64,000 bases of DNA from Streptococcus oralis (GTDB lineage Bacteria; Bacillota; Bacilli; Lactobacillales; Streptococcaceae). A model generated the notes under the pieces. That model had not been told where the DNA came from and ran no database searches. It saw only the letters and a list, made by a program, of their open reading frames with translations. This document shows, piece by piece, positions 43,043 to 53,287 of this stretch; positions within the stretch are counted from its first letter, which is position 1, and each line of letters opens with the position of its first letter. Location: contig NZ_CP065707.1 of the NCBI RefSeq assembly GCF_016028255.1, positions 1 through 64,000 of the forward strand, read 5' to 3'. The position numbers were made by a program, and so were the translations under genes.

Positions 43043-44002
43043 ATGAAACTCTCTCATATTTTAACAGGCTTACTTCTACTCCTAGTCTTTCTCTCCATTA
43101 CCATTGGAACCAGTGATTTTTCTTGGGAAAAATTCTTTGCTTTTGACCAACAGACCTGGCTTCTCTTTCAAGAGTCGCGTCTTCCAAGAACCATCAGTAT
43201 TCTCCTTGCAGCATCAAGTATGAGCATGGCAGGACTCCTCATGCAGACCATCACTCAAAATCAGTTTGCTGCTCCAAGCACAGTCGGAACGACAGAAGCC
43301 GCTAAACTGGGAATGGTGTTAAGCCTCTTTGTCTTTCCGTCTGCGAGTCTGACCCAAAAGATGCTCTTTGCTTTTGGATCATCCATTTTATTTACCCTCT
43401 TCTTCCTGGCCTTTATGACTATTTTTTCTATAAAGGAAAGGTGGATGTTGCCTCTGATTGGGATCATTTATAGCGGGATTATCGGTTCTGTCACAGAAGT
43501 TATAGCCTATCGTTTCAATCTGGTTCAGAGTATGACGGCTTGGACCCAGGGCTCCTTCTCCATGATTCAGACCCATCAGTATGAGTGGCTCTTCTTAGGC
43601 CTCATTATCTTGATTGCCGTTTGGAAATTGTCCCAAACCTTTACCATCATGAATCTAGGAAAAGAAGCTAGCGAAAGTTTGGGAATTTCCTACTCCCTAC
43701 TTGAAAAACTGGCCCTCTTTCTGGTGGCACTAACGACAAGCGTCACTATGATTACCGTGGGTGCCTTGCCATTTCTCGGGGTCATCGTTCCCAATCTTGT
43801 CCGCAAGCGCTATGGAGATAATCTGAGTCAAACCAAACTCATCGTCGCTCTGGTCGGTGCCAATCTGGTTCTGGCCTGCGACATCCTCTCTCGAGTCTTG
43901 ATTCGGCCCTATGAGCTGTCTGTCAGCCTCTTGCTAGGAATCATCGGTAGCCTCGTCTTTATCCTACTTCTATGGAGAGGGGGACAAAAAGATGCAGTTT
44001 AA
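43043..44002 (+). CDS. piuB: PiuB, iron-complex ABC transporter permease (FecCD)
   Basis: 319 residues, about nine membrane segments, FecCD features (ESRLPRTISILLAASSMSMA, GALPFLGVIVPNLVR). First of four iron-uptake genes. TTGACA near 42966 and CGAAAGGACGGGGT before ATG. The closest named relatives are the pneumococcal Piu permeases; B/C lettering follows gene order. Confidence 0.88.
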   Translation: MKLSHILTGLLLLLVFLSITIGTSDFSWEKFFAFDQQTWLLFQESRLPRTISILLAASSMSMAGLLMQTITQNQFAAPSTVGTTEAAKLGMVLSLFVFPSASLTQKMLFAFGSSILFTLFFLAFMTIFSIKERWMLPLIGIIYSGIIGSVTEVIAYRFNLVQSMTAWTQGSFSMIQTHQYEWLFLGLIILIAVWKLSQTFTIMNLGKEASESLGISYSLLEKLALFLVALTTSVTMITVGALPFLGVIVPNLVRKRYGDNLSQTKLIVALVGANLVLACDILSRVLIRPYELSVSLLLGIIGSLVFILLLWRGGQKDAV

Positions 44003-44948
44003 AAGCAAACATACCAAGCTCTTTTGCCTCCTCATTATTCTGGCCATCGGAGCTTGTCTTCTCTACTTTTGGCCCATCACTAACCTGTCTGCCTTTGCCT
44101 GGAAGCTGCGTTCCCAAAAAATCATCGTTTATCTCTTGGTAGCCATCGCGACAGGGATTTCGACCATTAGTTTTCAAACCCTGACGGAAAATCGCTTTCT
44201 GACGCCAAGTATTTTGGGAATCGAATCCTTCTATGTCCTGCTACAGACCCTGCTACTGATATTTGAAAGCAAATTTCTACAGCTTGGGAAGTCGCCTGTC
44301 TTAGAATTTCTAATCTTGCTTCTGCTTCAATCCCTCTTCTTTCTCGCCTTACAAGGCTACTTGAAGACGCTGATGAAGCAAGATCTGGTCTTCATTCTGC
44401 TAATCTGTCTAGCACTCGGAAGTCTCTTTCGAAATATCAGTACCTTCCTACAAGTTCTGATGGATCCAAATGAATACGATAAACTGCAGAACAATCTCTT
44501 TGCCTCCTTTCAGCATCTCAACACTTCCATCCTAGCCATCAGTTCTCTGATCATCCTTGCCTTGACAATCTTTTTCTTTCGAAAAGCAGTCGTTCTGGAT
44601 GTCTTGCACCTGCAAAGAGAAACGGCTCAGATACTGGGACTCGATGTTGAAAAAGAACAGAGAGAACTCCTCTGGGGTATCGTGCTTTTGACCTCAACAG
44701 CCACTGCCTTGGTAGGGCCTATGGCCTTCTTCGGCTTTATGCTGGCCAATCTTACCTACCTAATCGTCAAAGATTATCGGCACAAGTTGCTCTTTATCGT
44801 AGCCATTCTGATTGGATTTATTAGTTTGACCTTGGGGCAAGCCCTCATCGAACGAGTCTTTGCGCTGGAAATTCGCATCAGCATGATCATCGAGAGTGTG
44901 GGTGGTCTCTTATTCTTTATCTTACTTTACAGGAGGGCCCGTCGGTGA
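43992..44948 (+). CDS. piuC: PiuC, iron-complex ABC transporter permease (FecCD)
   Basis: 318 residues, second FecCD permease (GPMAFFGFMLANLTYLIV). Overlaps piuB by 11 bases. Forms the heterodimeric channel with PiuB. Confidence 0.88.
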   Translation: MQFKSKHTKLFCLLIILAIGACLLYFWPITNLSAFAWKLRSQKIIVYLLVAIATGISTISFQTLTENRFLTPSILGIESFYVLLQTLLLIFESKFLQLGKSPVLEFLILLLLQSLFFLALQGYLKTLMKQDLVFILLICLALGSLFRNISTFLQVLMDPNEYDKLQNNLFASFQHLNTSILAISSLIILALTIFFFRKAVVLDVLHLQRETAQILGLDVEKEQRELLWGIVLLTSTATALVGPMAFFGFMLANLTYLIVKDYRHKLLFIVAILIGFISLTLGQALIERVFALEIRISMIIESVGGLLFFILLYRRARR

Positions 44949-45697
44949 AACTGGAAAACATTGACAAATCCATTCAAAAACAGGATATTTTGCAAGACAT
45001 TTCGCTTGAAGTCAGTCCTCAGAAACTGACAGCCTTCATTGGTCCAAATGGTGCTGGGAAATCAACTCTCCTCTCCATCATGAGCAGACTGACCAAGAAG
45101 GATCAAGGAATCCTCAGTATCAAAGGTCGTGAAATCGAGAGTTGGAATTCGCAAGAACTAGCCAAAGAACTGACCATCCTAAAGCAGAAAATCAATTACC
45201 AAGCCAAATTGACTGTAGAAGAACTGGTCAGTTTTGGACGTTTTCCCTACAGCCGTAGTCGACTGAAGGCAGAAGACTGGGAAAAAATCCGAGAAACCCT
45301 GGACTATCTGGAACTGACAAACTTAAAAGATCGCTACATCGATAGTCTGTCTGGCGGACAGCTTCAACGTGTCTTTATCGCTATGGTACTAGCCCAGGAT
45401 ACAGACTTTATCTTGCTGGACGAACCGCTCAACAACCTCGATATCAAGCAAAGCGTCAGCATGATGCAGATTCTTCGGCGACTGGTGGAGGAACTAGGGA
45501 AGACCATTATCATCGTTCTCCACGATATCAACATGGCCAGCCAGTATGCGGATGAAATTGTTGCCTTCAAGGACGGTCAAGTCTTTTGTAAAGGAACGAC
45601 TGCTCAAATCATGCAGGCTGACCTGCTCAGCCAACTTTATGAGATTCCCATCACGCTGGCTGATATCAATGGCAAAAAGATCTGTATCTATAGCTAG
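44945..45697 (+). CDS. piuD: PiuD, iron-complex ABC transporter ATPase
   Basis: 250 residues from GTG, which overlaps the piuC stop (GTGA) and follows AGGAGGGCCCGTCG. Walker A GPNGAGKST, signature LSGGQLQR, Walker B FILLDEPLNNLD, H-loop LHDINMA. Confidence 0.93.
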   Translation: MKLENIDKSIQKQDILQDISLEVSPQKLTAFIGPNGAGKSTLLSIMSRLTKKDQGILSIKGREIESWNSQELAKELTILKQKINYQAKLTVEELVSFGRFPYSRSRLKAEDWEKIRETLDYLELTNLKDRYIDSLSGGQLQRVFIAMVLAQDTDFILLDEPLNNLDIKQSVSMMQILRRLVEELGKTIIIVLHDINMASQYADEIVAFKDGQVFCKGTTAQIMQADLLSQLYEIPITLADINGKKICIYS

Positions 45698-45791
45698 ACA
45701 AGCAGAAATCATGTTAGAGAAACCTCTGTCTCTTGGTCAATAAGTCCCAGAGACTCCCTAGATCGTTATCACATTTTAAAAAGGAGAAATC

Positions 45792-46763
45792 ATGAAAACA
45801 TCCCTTAAACTTTATCTCACTGCCCTAGCGGCTAGCTTCTTGCTCCTACTTGGTGCATGTAGTACAAATACAAACTCAAGCACTAGCCAGACAGAGACAA
45901 GTAGCTCTGCTCCAACAGAGGTAACCATTAAAAGTTCACTAGATGAGGTCAAACTTTCAAAGGTTCCTGAAAAGATTGTGACCTTTGACCTCGGTGCTGC
46001 GGATACTATTCGCGCTTTAGGTTTTGAAAAGAATATCGTCGGAATGCCTACAAAAACTGCTCCGACCTACCTAAAAGATCTTGCAGGAAATGTCAACAAT
46101 GTAGGTTCCATGGTTGAGCCAGACCTAGAAGCCATTGCTGCTCTTGAGCCGGATTTGATTATCGCTTCTCCACGTACCCAAAAATTCGTAGACAAGTTCA
46201 AAGAAATCGCGCCAACCGTTCTCTTCCAAGCAAGTAAGGACGACTACTGGACTTCTACCAAGACCAACATCGAATCCCTAGCAAGCGCCTTCGGCGAAAC
46301 AGGTACACAGAAAGCCAAGGAAGAATTGGCCAACCTAGACAAGAGCATCCAAGAAGTTGCTACTAAAAATGAAAGTTCTGACAAAAAAGCCCTTGCCATC
46401 CTCCTTAACGAAGGAAAAATGGCAGCCTTTGGTGCCCAATCTCGTTTCTCTTTCTTGTATCAAACCTTGAAATTCAAGCCAACTGATACTAAATTTGAGG
46501 ACTCACGCCACGGACAGGAAGTCAGCTTTGAAAGTATCAAAGAAATCAATCCTGACATTCTCTTTGTCATCAACCGTACCCTTGCCATCGGTGGAGATAA
46601 CTCTAGCAACGATGGCGTCCTAGAAAATGCCCTTATCGCTGAAACTCCTGCCGCTAAAAATGGTAAAATCATCCAACTAACACCAGACCTCTGGTACCTA
46701 AGCGGAGGCGGACTTGAATCAACTAAACTCATGATCGAAGACGCTCAAAAAGCTTTGAAATAA
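45792..46763 (+). CDS. piuA: PiuA, iron-complex binding lipoprotein
   Basis: 323 residues. Lipobox LLGAC with Cys23, Ser/Thr linker, then a class III binding protein fold (EPDLEAIAALEPDLIIASPR). Nearly the pneumococcal PiuA sequence. Delivers ferric siderophore or haem to PiuBCD. Separate AAAGGAGAAATC site, 94 bases after piuD. Confidence 0.94.
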   Translation: MKTSLKLYLTALAASFLLLLGACSTNTNSSTSQTETSSSAPTEVTIKSSLDEVKLSKVPEKIVTFDLGAADTIRALGFEKNIVGMPTKTAPTYLKDLAGNVNNVGSMVEPDLEAIAALEPDLIIASPRTQKFVDKFKEIAPTVLFQASKDDYWTSTKTNIESLASAFGETGTQKAKEELANLDKSIQEVATKNESSDKKALAILLNEGKMAAFGAQSRFSFLYQTLKFKPTDTKFEDSRHGQEVSFESIKEINPDILFVINRTLAIGGDNSSNDGVLENALIAETPAAKNGKIIQLTPDLWYLSGGGLESTKLMIEDAQKALK

Positions 46764-46768
46764 GCAAG

Positions 46769-46805
46769 AAAACCCAACATCAAATGATGTTGGGTTATTT
46801 TTCTT
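46769..46805. terminator. Bidirectional terminator
   Basis: AACCCAACATCA pairs with TGATGTTGGGTT with a 2-base loop, then ATTTTTC. It overlaps the yidD stop region. Confidence 0.92.
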
Positions 46806-47037
46806 CTTGATTTCGTTTGAGAGAAAAGTGGTCTGGGACAAGGTCCTTGCCTGTTTTCGACCATGGATGACAACGTAAAATCCGAGCCAAGCCCATCAAA
46901 ACACCCTTGAAGCCATGTTTTTCAATAGCCTGAATCATGTAGTTGGAACAAGTCGGCTCAAAGCGACAAGAGGGCGGAAAGGCTGGTGAGATAAAACGTT
47001 GGTAAAAGCGTACTGGCGCTATTAAGATTCGTTTCAT
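46795..47037 (-). CDS. yidD: YidD, membrane protein insertion factor
   Basis: 80 residues with the family core [21 protein letters not shown] and ILRCHPW. Its start shares a base with the rluB stop. Helps YidC-dependent insertion. Confidence 0.95.
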   Translation of the reverse strand: MKRILIAPVRFYQRFISPAFPPSCRFEPTCSNYMIQAIEKHGFKGVLMGLARILRCHPWSKTGKDLVPDHFSLKRNQEEK

Positions 47038-47759
47038 TATTTCTTGGTTACAGCCATAGTGTGTAGTTGGCTGATTTCTTTTTTATTGAGGCGACGGGAT
47101 TCTCCCGGACGAAGACCTGTCAAGTCTAGGTGTCCAAAACGTGTCCGTGACAACTTATCCACTTGGAGACCGACAGCTTCAAACATCTTTTTAACCTGAT
47201 GATTACGCCCTTCATGGATGGTCAACTGTACCACTGAGCGGTTTTTGACTGGATCCACTTTGAGAATTTCATAAACAGCCGGCTTGGTTTTCTTGCCATC
47301 AATCTCAAGACCACGAGTCAAGGGACGGAGATTGTCCTTATTAGCCACACCTTTAACACGCGCGACATAGACCTTGTCAATCTCATTACGGGGGTGAATC
47401 ATCTCGTCTGTAAAATCACCATCATTGGTCAAAATCAAGACACCTGATGTATCCCAGTCCAAACGTCCAACTGGGTAGATGCGCTCTTTGACATTGGGCA
47501 AGAGGTCCACAACAGTCTTGCGTCCCTTGTCGTCTGTCACACTGGAAATCACTCCACGTGGTTTATTAAGCAGATAGTATACCTTTTCTTCGTTGTAGAT
47601 AGGCTGACCTTCAACTTCGACCTTGTCACCAGACTTGATGGTGGTTGCGAGTTCACGTACTACCTGTCCGTTGACGGTTACCAAGCCTTGCTTGATCAAC
47701 TCTTCTGCTTTTCTCCTACTGGCCACACCTGCGTGGGCAATATACTTATTGATTCTCAT
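47037..47759 (-). CDS. rluB: RluB, 23S rRNA pseudouridine synthase
   Basis: 240 residues. S4 domain ([20 protein letters not shown]) and catalytic motif with Asp in [17 protein letters not shown]. Overlaps scpB by 14 bases. Confidence 0.94.
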   Translation of the reverse strand: MRINKYIAHAGVASRRKAEELIKQGLVTVNGQVVRELATTIKSGDKVEVEGQPIYNEEKVYYLLNKPRGVISSVTDDKGRKTVVDLLPNVKERIYPVGRLDWDTSGVLILTNDGDFTDEMIHPRNEIDKVYVARVKGVANKDNLRPLTRGLEIDGKKTKPAVYEILKVDPVKNRSVVQLTIHEGRNHQVKKMFEAVGLQVDKLSRTRFGHLDLTGLRPGESRRLNKKEISQLHTMAVTKK

Positions 47760-48315
47760 CTTCTTCTATCCTTTCACCAAATAATTGGCTTTCTTGGGCT
47801 TGAATCTCAAGCTCATCAATCACTGGTAATTCTTCTAAATGGTTAATCCCCATGTAATCTAGGAAATAATCCGTAGTCACATAGAGATTGGGGCGCCCAA
47901 GAACTTCTTTTTTCCCATCTTCCTTAATCAAGTCAAAAGCCTGCAACTTTGCCAAGGCTCCACTCGAGTTGACCCCACGGATAGCATCAATTTCTATCCG
48001 AGTGATAGGCTGCTTATAGGCAATGATGGACAAGGTCTCAAGGGCAGCCCGAGACAAACTTTGGTTGATGGGCGCCTTGGAGTATTCCTTCAAAATCGCT
48101 GCAAATTGAGGCTTGGTGACCAATCTGTATGCTCCACCTGTCTCGATCAGGGACAGACTCGACTCTTGGTCTTTTTCATACTTCTGGGCTAATTTTTCTA
48201 AACTCTGTTGGATGCCTGTCGGTGGTAGAGAGAGGAGTTCAGCCAACTGACGGACCCGAATCCCATCTTCACCTGCTACAAACAAGAGCGCTTCTATTTC
48301 TGCTAAAGTACTCAT
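47746..48315 (-). CDS. scpB: ScpB, SMC complex subunit
   Basis: 189 residues, two winged-helix domains ([20 protein letters not shown]). Bridges SMC-ScpA in chromosome condensation. Adjacent to scpA. Confidence 0.95.
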   Translation of the reverse strand: MSTLAEIEALLFVAGEDGIRVRQLAELLSLPPTGIQQSLEKLAQKYEKDQESSLSLIETGGAYRLVTKPQFAAILKEYSKAPINQSLSRAALETLSIIAYKQPITRIEIDAIRGVNSSGALAKLQAFDLIKEDGKKEVLGRPNLYVTTDYFLDYMGINHLEELPVIDELEIQAQESQLFGERIEEDENQ

Positions 48316-48333
48316 CTTTCCTCTCTATCAAGT

Positions 48334-49062
48334 CTAGCTTTGTGCCTCTTGACTTTCTTCCTTCTTTTCCATGAGATAGATATCTCCGAAACTCTCCTCT
48401 TGAACGAGGATCAGTTCCTGGGTTTTGATTAACTCTAGGGTTGCCAAAAAGAGGGTAATGACCTCTTGGACATTCTGGGCTTCCTTGAACAAATCCTGCA
48501 AACGCAACTGGTCTCGTCCAGTCAAGGACTCTTTTACAATGACCATCATGTCCTCAATCTTATACTCATCGCGCAGGATGGTCGTGTGGTTCTGTGCGAA
48601 CTCCTCTTTTTTCTTGGCTAGGATATTTGAAAAAGCCAAAAAGAGGTCAATGGTCGTCTTGTCATGCACAAGCTCCGCATCCTCGTAAATCAACTCTGTT
48701 GGCGCTTTGGAATAGTACTGGGCTCGATCTTGGTGCTTAGCCTCCAAGTGCTCACCCAGGAGTTTGAACTTGCGGTATTCTTCGATTTGAGAGAGAAGGT
48801 CCTGCTCTAGGTCATCCTCCAAGTCTGTCACTTCTGCTACCTTTGGCAAGAGCTTGCGGCTCTTGATCAGCATCAGCTGACTAGCCATGACCATATACTC
48901 GCCCGTCACTTCCAGACGCATTGCCTGCAGGGTTGAGACATAGGCTAGATACTGTTCGATAACTTCCGTAATGGGCACATCGTAGATATCCATCTGGTAC
49001 TTAGAAACCAAGTGCAAGAGCAGGTCCAGGGGCCCTTCAAAATCTTTTAATTTAATATCCAT
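48334..49062 (-). CDS. scpA: ScpA, SMC kleisin
   Basis: 242 residues. N-terminal motif [19 protein letters not shown] and a C-terminal winged helix. Start overlaps the previous stop (TAATG). Confidence 0.95.
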   Translation of the reverse strand: MDIKLKDFEGPLDLLLHLVSKYQMDIYDVPITEVIEQYLAYVSTLQAMRLEVTGEYMVMASQLMLIKSRKLLPKVAEVTDLEDDLEQDLLSQIEEYRKFKLLGEHLEAKHQDRAQYYSKAPTELIYEDAELVHDKTTIDLFLAFSNILAKKKEEFAQNHTTILRDEYKIEDMMVIVKESLTGRDQLRLQDLFKEAQNVQEVITLFLATLELIKTQELILVQEESFGDIYLMEKKEESQEAQS

Positions 49063-49802
49063 TATCTATATTTTTCTAAGGTCAGGACTGTTTTTAATCC
49101 TAGTTTTTTTGCAATTTCGTACAAATCGACCTTGTTTTCTATTTGTCTTAGAATGAACTGTTCCCGCAAGGCTTGAGCGGATAAGGTTGGAAAACCTTTC
49201 TCCTTGACAAAAGACTCCAGCTGACGAAAGGCCCACTGACGAGAATAGGCTTTCCCTCCCCTTTCAAAGAGATAGGTCTGTCCCATCAAGGGTTCTAGCT
49301 CTGGAATCAAGGTCGTGGGAATGGTAACAATCCTCTGTTGGGAAGCCTTGTTGATTCTCAAAACCTGAAAATCAAGATTGATATCCGCAATCTTGAGGGA
49401 TAAAATCTCGCTTGGCAAGAGTCCCATTTCTAGGATTAAGAGCGCTAGCAAGCGTCCCTCTGGATAGTCACTTTCCTGCCAAAAAGACTCTAGGTCTAAC
49501 AGTTCTGGCTTTTCGGTCTTCTTTTCAGCTTGTTTGGCTAATTCCAGACGGTAAAAGCTGTCCACTTCTCCTTTTCGATAGAGAAAGTAGAGAAATTGGT
49601 TACAGGCCGAAAGTTTTCGCTTCTGGGCGCTGATTTTTAGATTGGCTAGCTGTGCTTGGTAAATCTTGAGACTAGTTTCAGATATCCGCTCACCTACAAT
49701 ATCTAAAAATTGCTCCAGATCATACTTATAAGACTGCTTGGAATTGGCAGACAAACCCTGCTTTCCCTCTAAAAAGGCTGAAATCCTATCTCTCATTTGC
49801 AT
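49062..49802 (-). CDS. XerD-like protein lacking catalytic residues
   Basis: 246 residues with tyrosine-recombinase fold: core-binding domain (1-95) and C-terminal domain. The first catalytic Arg position reads GLLPSEI instead of GLRxSE, and the HxxR motif reads ALREQFI with no His. The Tyr in LTLEKYR remains. It is therefore unlikely to recombine DNA. Conserved upstream of scpA in streptococci, perhaps structural. Confidence 0.88.
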   Translation of the reverse strand: MQMRDRISAFLEGKQGLSANSKQSYKYDLEQFLDIVGERISETSLKIYQAQLANLKISAQKRKLSACNQFLYFLYRKGEVDSFYRLELAKQAEKKTEKPELLDLESFWQESDYPEGRLLALLILEMGLLPSEILSLKIADINLDFQVLRINKASQQRIVTIPTTLIPELEPLMGQTYLFERGGKAYSRQWAFRQLESFVKEKGFPTLSAQALREQFILRQIENKVDLYEIAKKLGLKTVLTLEKYR

Positions 49803-50254
49803 CGAATCTCGTATTCCTTACTAAAGTCATGCAAGAGGGCATTGACAGCCTTGAGGATAGACTTGCGCGTGATGATTCCTTGGAAAATCCCTTCATCATC
49901 TACCACTGGCAAGAAGGGTTCATCCACCAGTTTATGGAGGACCTCTGTGATGTTATAATCTGGAGCGACAACTGCCACATCTGTCTTGGCCATATTGACG
50001 ATATCTGTCGTTGCCATCTGCTCATCCGTCAAACCTTGCTCCATTTGATAAGCCAAAATATCTCTCAGACCAATGGTTCCAACAAAGCGTTTGTCAAAGG
50101 TCACAACAGGGATACGGGTATAGGTGATTTGGCTCAACACTAAAATCGCATGGTCAGCATTATGGGTATCAATCAAGGCTGCTAGATTCTCAGCAGGGGT
50201 AAGAAAAGTCTCTTCCTGCTCCAATAAAAATGCTTCAAATTCCTTGGCAATCAT
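49793..50254 (-). CDS. CBS-domain protein (CbpB/DarB-like)
   Basis: 153 residues, two CBS domains (about 15-70 and 85-140). Similar in build to Firmicute c-di-AMP-binding CBS proteins of the YkuL/CbpB type, which signal to the stringent response. Ligand not shown by sequence. Confidence 0.82.
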   Translation of the reverse strand: MIAKEFEAFLLEQEETFLTPAENLAALIDTHNADHAILVLSQITYTRIPVVTFDKRFVGTIGLRDILAYQMEQGLTDEQMATTDIVNMAKTDVAVVAPDYNITEVLHKLVDEPFLPVVDDEGIFQGIITRKSILKAVNALLHDFSKEYEIRCK

Positions 50255-50772
50255 CGAGCAAACTCCTTGGACAAGCCTGGATAAACCTCATGGTCACGTG
50301 TCAAAAAGTCTACTTTGAAATAGCTGTCATCAATCTCCACACGGGCATAGAGGCATTCTCTGATGGTTCCTCGTGGTTGGCTGATGGAGCCTGGATTTAA
50401 AAAGAGCGTTTTGCCTTCCATCCAAGCATTTGGCACATGCAAGTGACCATAGAGACAGATATCGGCATCTTCTTCCTGAGCCCAGTAGTCCAACTTTTGA
50501 AAGTTGAAATTGATATCAAACAAGTGTCCATGCGTCTGGATGATCTTGGTTGGACCAAGTTGAGTTACCAAACGTTCTGGGTAGCCAGCATAAAAGTCCA
50601 TATTTCCTTTGACGACATGGATGCCCTCCCAGAGCGGAGAGTCTGGACGGAGTTCTGAGTCACCATCGTGAAAAATGGCATCGACTTTACCCAGATAGCG
50701 GTCACGGATTTCTTCCACAATCAAGCTATCGCCATGGGAGTCACTCATTACAATGATGGTTTGCTTTGCCAT
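50251..50772 (-). CDS. YfcE/MJ0936-type metallophosphoesterase
   Basis: 173 residues. Metal motifs MSDSHGD, HDGDSE, KGNMD and GHLHVP. Overlaps both neighbours by a few bases. Confidence 0.92.
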   Translation of the reverse strand: MAKQTIIVMSDSHGDSLIVEEIRDRYLGKVDAIFHDGDSELRPDSPLWEGIHVVKGNMDFYAGYPERLVTQLGPTKIIQTHGHLFDINFNFQKLDYWAQEEDADICLYGHLHVPNAWMEGKTLFLNPGSISQPRGTIRECLYARVEIDDSYFKVDFLTRDHEVYPGLSKEFAR

Positions 50773-51719
50773 GATGGAAATACCTCCAAAAGTTTCTTAA
50801 CGGCTAAGGCACGGTGAGATTGGCTATTTTTTTCTTCAAGAGTTAATTCAGCTGAAGATTTACCTGTCTCTCCCACAAGGAAAAGAGGATCATAACCAAA
50901 ACCATTTTCACCCTTGGGTTCAAAGTTGATATAACCTGGCCAGTCAGCTTCAACAACCAAGCTTTCCTTGTTTGGACTGGCTACAACTAGGGTTGTGTGG
51001 AATTGAGCCGAACGGTCCTTGAGATCAAAGACCATGGCCAATTCGTGCAAGAGTTTAGCATTGTTTTCTCGGTCAGTAGCTCCCACACCTGCAAATCGCG
51101 CTGACCAAACACCTGGCAAGCCACCGAGGACATCAACTTTGAGACCTGAGTCATCTGCCAAAACCATCTTGCCTGTTAATTTTGAAATGGTTTCTGCTTT
51201 CAGGCGGGCATTTTCTTCAAAGGTCATACCTGTTTCAGCTACTTCAGGTAAATCTGGATAGTCATTGAGATTTTCCACGTCGTAGCCTAACTTGTCAAAG
51301 ATAGCTCGGAACTCCTTGGTCTTGCCTTCGTTACGAGTCGCAATCAACAAGGTTTCCCTAACCTTACTAGTTTCAAAGAAGGCTTCTACATCAACACCTT
51401 CTTTAGGCAATTCTACATGCAAGAGTTGGCCATTTTCAACCAAGAGCAGGGCTCCCTGACGTTGGATGACTTCCAAGTTTCGGCCTGCTTCTGCATTTAA
51501 AATCTCAACGATAAAGGAGAGTAGTCGGAAGTTAGAAGACCAGCGCATCACCGTTATTGTAATCGGAAAGCCCTTTTCCTCGTCACGAAAAATCCGAGCC
51601 AAATCCATAAAATCAAGCTCGAGAGGATCTTTGATGAGGCTATAGATGCCTCCATAGACATCCCAGACACCGACATACCAGTCCTGGTCGTCCTTGTATT
51701 CATAAATTTTGTTTGTCAT
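50748..51719 (-). CDS. rdgB: RdgB-type non-canonical purine NTP pyrophosphatase with N-terminal extension
   Basis: 323 residues from the ATG that overlaps the murI stop (ATGA); a longer frame into murI is rejected. The first ~125 residues are a streptococcal extension with no known motif. The Ham1/RdgB domain follows ([48 protein letters not shown]). Removes dITP/XTP from the pool. Confidence 0.94.
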   Translation of the reverse strand: MTNKIYEYKDDQDWYVGVWDVYGGIYSLIKDPLELDFMDLARIFRDEEKGFPITITVMRWSSNFRLLSFIVEILNAEAGRNLEVIQRQGALLLVENGQLLHVELPKEGVDVEAFFETSKVRETLLIATRNEGKTKEFRAIFDKLGYDVENLNDYPDLPEVAETGMTFEENARLKAETISKLTGKMVLADDSGLKVDVLGGLPGVWSARFAGVGATDRENNAKLLHELAMVFDLKDRSAQFHTTLVVASPNKESLVVEADWPGYINFEPKGENGFGYDPLFLVGETGKSSAELTLEEKNSQSHRALAVKKLLEVFPSWQSKPSL

Positions 51720-52510
51720 AATGTTACATGCTCCACATGAATTTCTTTTTCCAGCCATTCTGCTCCAATTTGGGCAAAACTTTGGCTATTGGCTGTTGTG
51801 TAAAAACGATGTTGAAGAGGTCCCGCATCTCGGCTACGATTGATTTCAAAATAGTTAAGCAAAACCGAGATATCCCGCACACACTCTGCCCCACTATCGA
51901 TGAGCTGAACCTTAGGCCCCATGACATTTTGGATGATAGGGCGAAGGAGTGGGTAATGGGTACAACCCAAAATCAGGCTATCCACCTTTCCAACCAAGGG
52001 GCGCAGGGTTTCATAGACCACTTTCTTTGTTACACTGGTTGACAGGGCACCAGACTCCACCAAGGGAGCAAACTTGGGACAGGCCAAACTCTCCACCTGT
52101 AAGTCCGGATCCAGATCATGGATTTTTTGACGGTAGATGTCTGATTGGACCGTCATGGGTGTTCCAATCACTCCGATTTTCCCACCTTGACTGGACTTGA
52201 TAGCTGCCGAAGCTCCTGGCAAAATCACGCCTAAGACAGGAATATCTAGTTGGGCCTTGATTTCTTCCCAGACGACCGCAGTCGCAGTATTACAAGCAAT
52301 GACAATCATCTTGACATCCTTGATCAAGAGAAAGTTGACCAACTGCCAAGTATATTCACGAATTTGCTCAGCAGGACGGGGACCATAAGGTGCCCGTGCC
52401 GAATCTCCAATATAGACGATTTCTTCATGGGGAAGCTGGCGCATGAGCTCACGTACAACGGTCAAGCCCCCGACACCCGAATCCAAAAAACCAATTGGTC
52501 GATTATCCAT
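51716..52510 (-). CDS. murI: Glutamate racemase
   Basis: 264 residues. Catalytic Cys in IACNTAT and [10 protein letters not shown]-terminal GFLDSGVGG. Supplies D-glutamate for peptidoglycan. First gene of the overlapping run to yidD. The 205 bases upstream hold only a hairpin (52683-52708). Confidence 0.96.
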   Translation of the reverse strand: MDNRPIGFLDSGVGGLTVVRELMRQLPHEEIVYIGDSARAPYGPRPAEQIREYTWQLVNFLLIKDVKMIVIACNTATAVVWEEIKAQLDIPVLGVILPGASAAIKSSQGGKIGVIGTPMTVQSDIYRQKIHDLDPDLQVESLACPKFAPLVESGALSTSVTKKVVYETLRPLVGKVDSLILGCTHYPLLRPIIQNVMGPKVQLIDSGAECVRDISVLLNYFEINRSRDAGPLQHRFYTTANSQSFAQIGAEWLEKEIHVEHVTL

Positions 52511-52682
52511 ACAGTCTTCTTTCTAGTCTTTTTTCTGATTGATAGTTCATCATGATTCCTTGTCCTGAACGAACTGACAGACAGCTTGATAGAATGGCAA
52601 CTGCCTCTCTCTTAATCATAATCAAATATCAATAGAATGCAAGGAAAAAGTCTTATCCTTGAGAACTATTGAACATAGTGAG

Positions 52683-52708
52683 AAGTCTGGAACTTTCATC
52701 CCAGACTT
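52683..52708. terminator. Hairpin between yneF-like gene and murI
   Basis: AAGTCTGG pairs with CCAGACTT around a 10-base loop. The T tract is short. Confidence 0.5.
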
Positions 52709-52715
52709 TTCCTAT

Positions 52716-52964
52716 TTATTTTTTCTTTTTATTGTTAGCAAGGGCTGCTTTTTGTTGACGGATGATTTGGTGGTAAACTTGTTGTACCTTGGCTTCGCTT
52801 GGTTTTTGACCATTTGCACTCAAGAGAGCACGAACTGCCTCAGCGTTCAAACGTGGGTTGTCCGCAAATTCTTTTTCGATTTGCTTACGAACCAAGTACA
52901 TCCCTCCAAGAGCTCCTCCTAGAAAAGCTAACACAATCAAGATAATTGCTAAAAGTAAATCCAT
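52716..52964 (-). CDS. YneF family membrane protein
   Basis: 82 residues. One N-terminal membrane helix, then a basic domain with [20 protein letters not shown] and [13 protein letters not shown]. Unknown function, conserved in Firmicutes. Extended -10 TGGTATAAT at 52998-53003. Confidence 0.9.
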   Translation of the reverse strand: MDLLLAIILIVLAFLGGALGGMYLVRKQIEKEFADNPRLNAEAVRALLSANGQKPSEAKVQQVYHQIIRQQKAALANNKKKK

Positions 52965-53182
52965 TCTTTTTCTCCTGTTTCTTTTTGAGTCTTCTATATT
53001 ATACCATAAAGTGACTTTCCTGACTAGTTTGTTTTACGCTTTCAAGAGAGGGTTAAGCCAATTCTAAGCTAGTCTTACAATCAGATTGAACTATGAAATT
53101 ACGAATAATTCCACCCTTTCCTCTCTTTCTTCTACTATTTTAAGAAAAAGCATTCTCAAATATGTTTTCCACTAAAAATCTC

Positions 53183-53211
53183 TTGACATAATAATAGGTA
53201 ATCAGTAGAAT
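53183..53211 (+). promoter_or_regulatory. Promoter of the fucosidase gene
   Basis: TTGACA (53183-53188), 17 bases, TAGAAT (53206-53211). Confidence 0.85.
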
Positions 53212-53253
53212 AGGATTTAAATAGAAACAAAATAAGCGGACTTGTTTTACAAA

Positions 53254-53268
53254 ATGTAAACGGTTCCA
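53254..53268 (+). promoter_or_regulatory. cre-like site before the fucosidase gene
   Basis: ATGTAAACGGTTCCA differs from the CcpA cre consensus WTGNAARCGNWWWCA at one position. It lies 43 bases after the -10, a position fit for glucose repression. Confidence 0.75.
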
Positions 53269-53287
53269 AAAATTAAAGGAGATTTCT

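Noticed and set aside
49062-49802. Active integrase of a mobile element
   Set aside because: Catalytic residues are missing, no attachment repeats are seen, and it is locked in the scpA-scpB operon.
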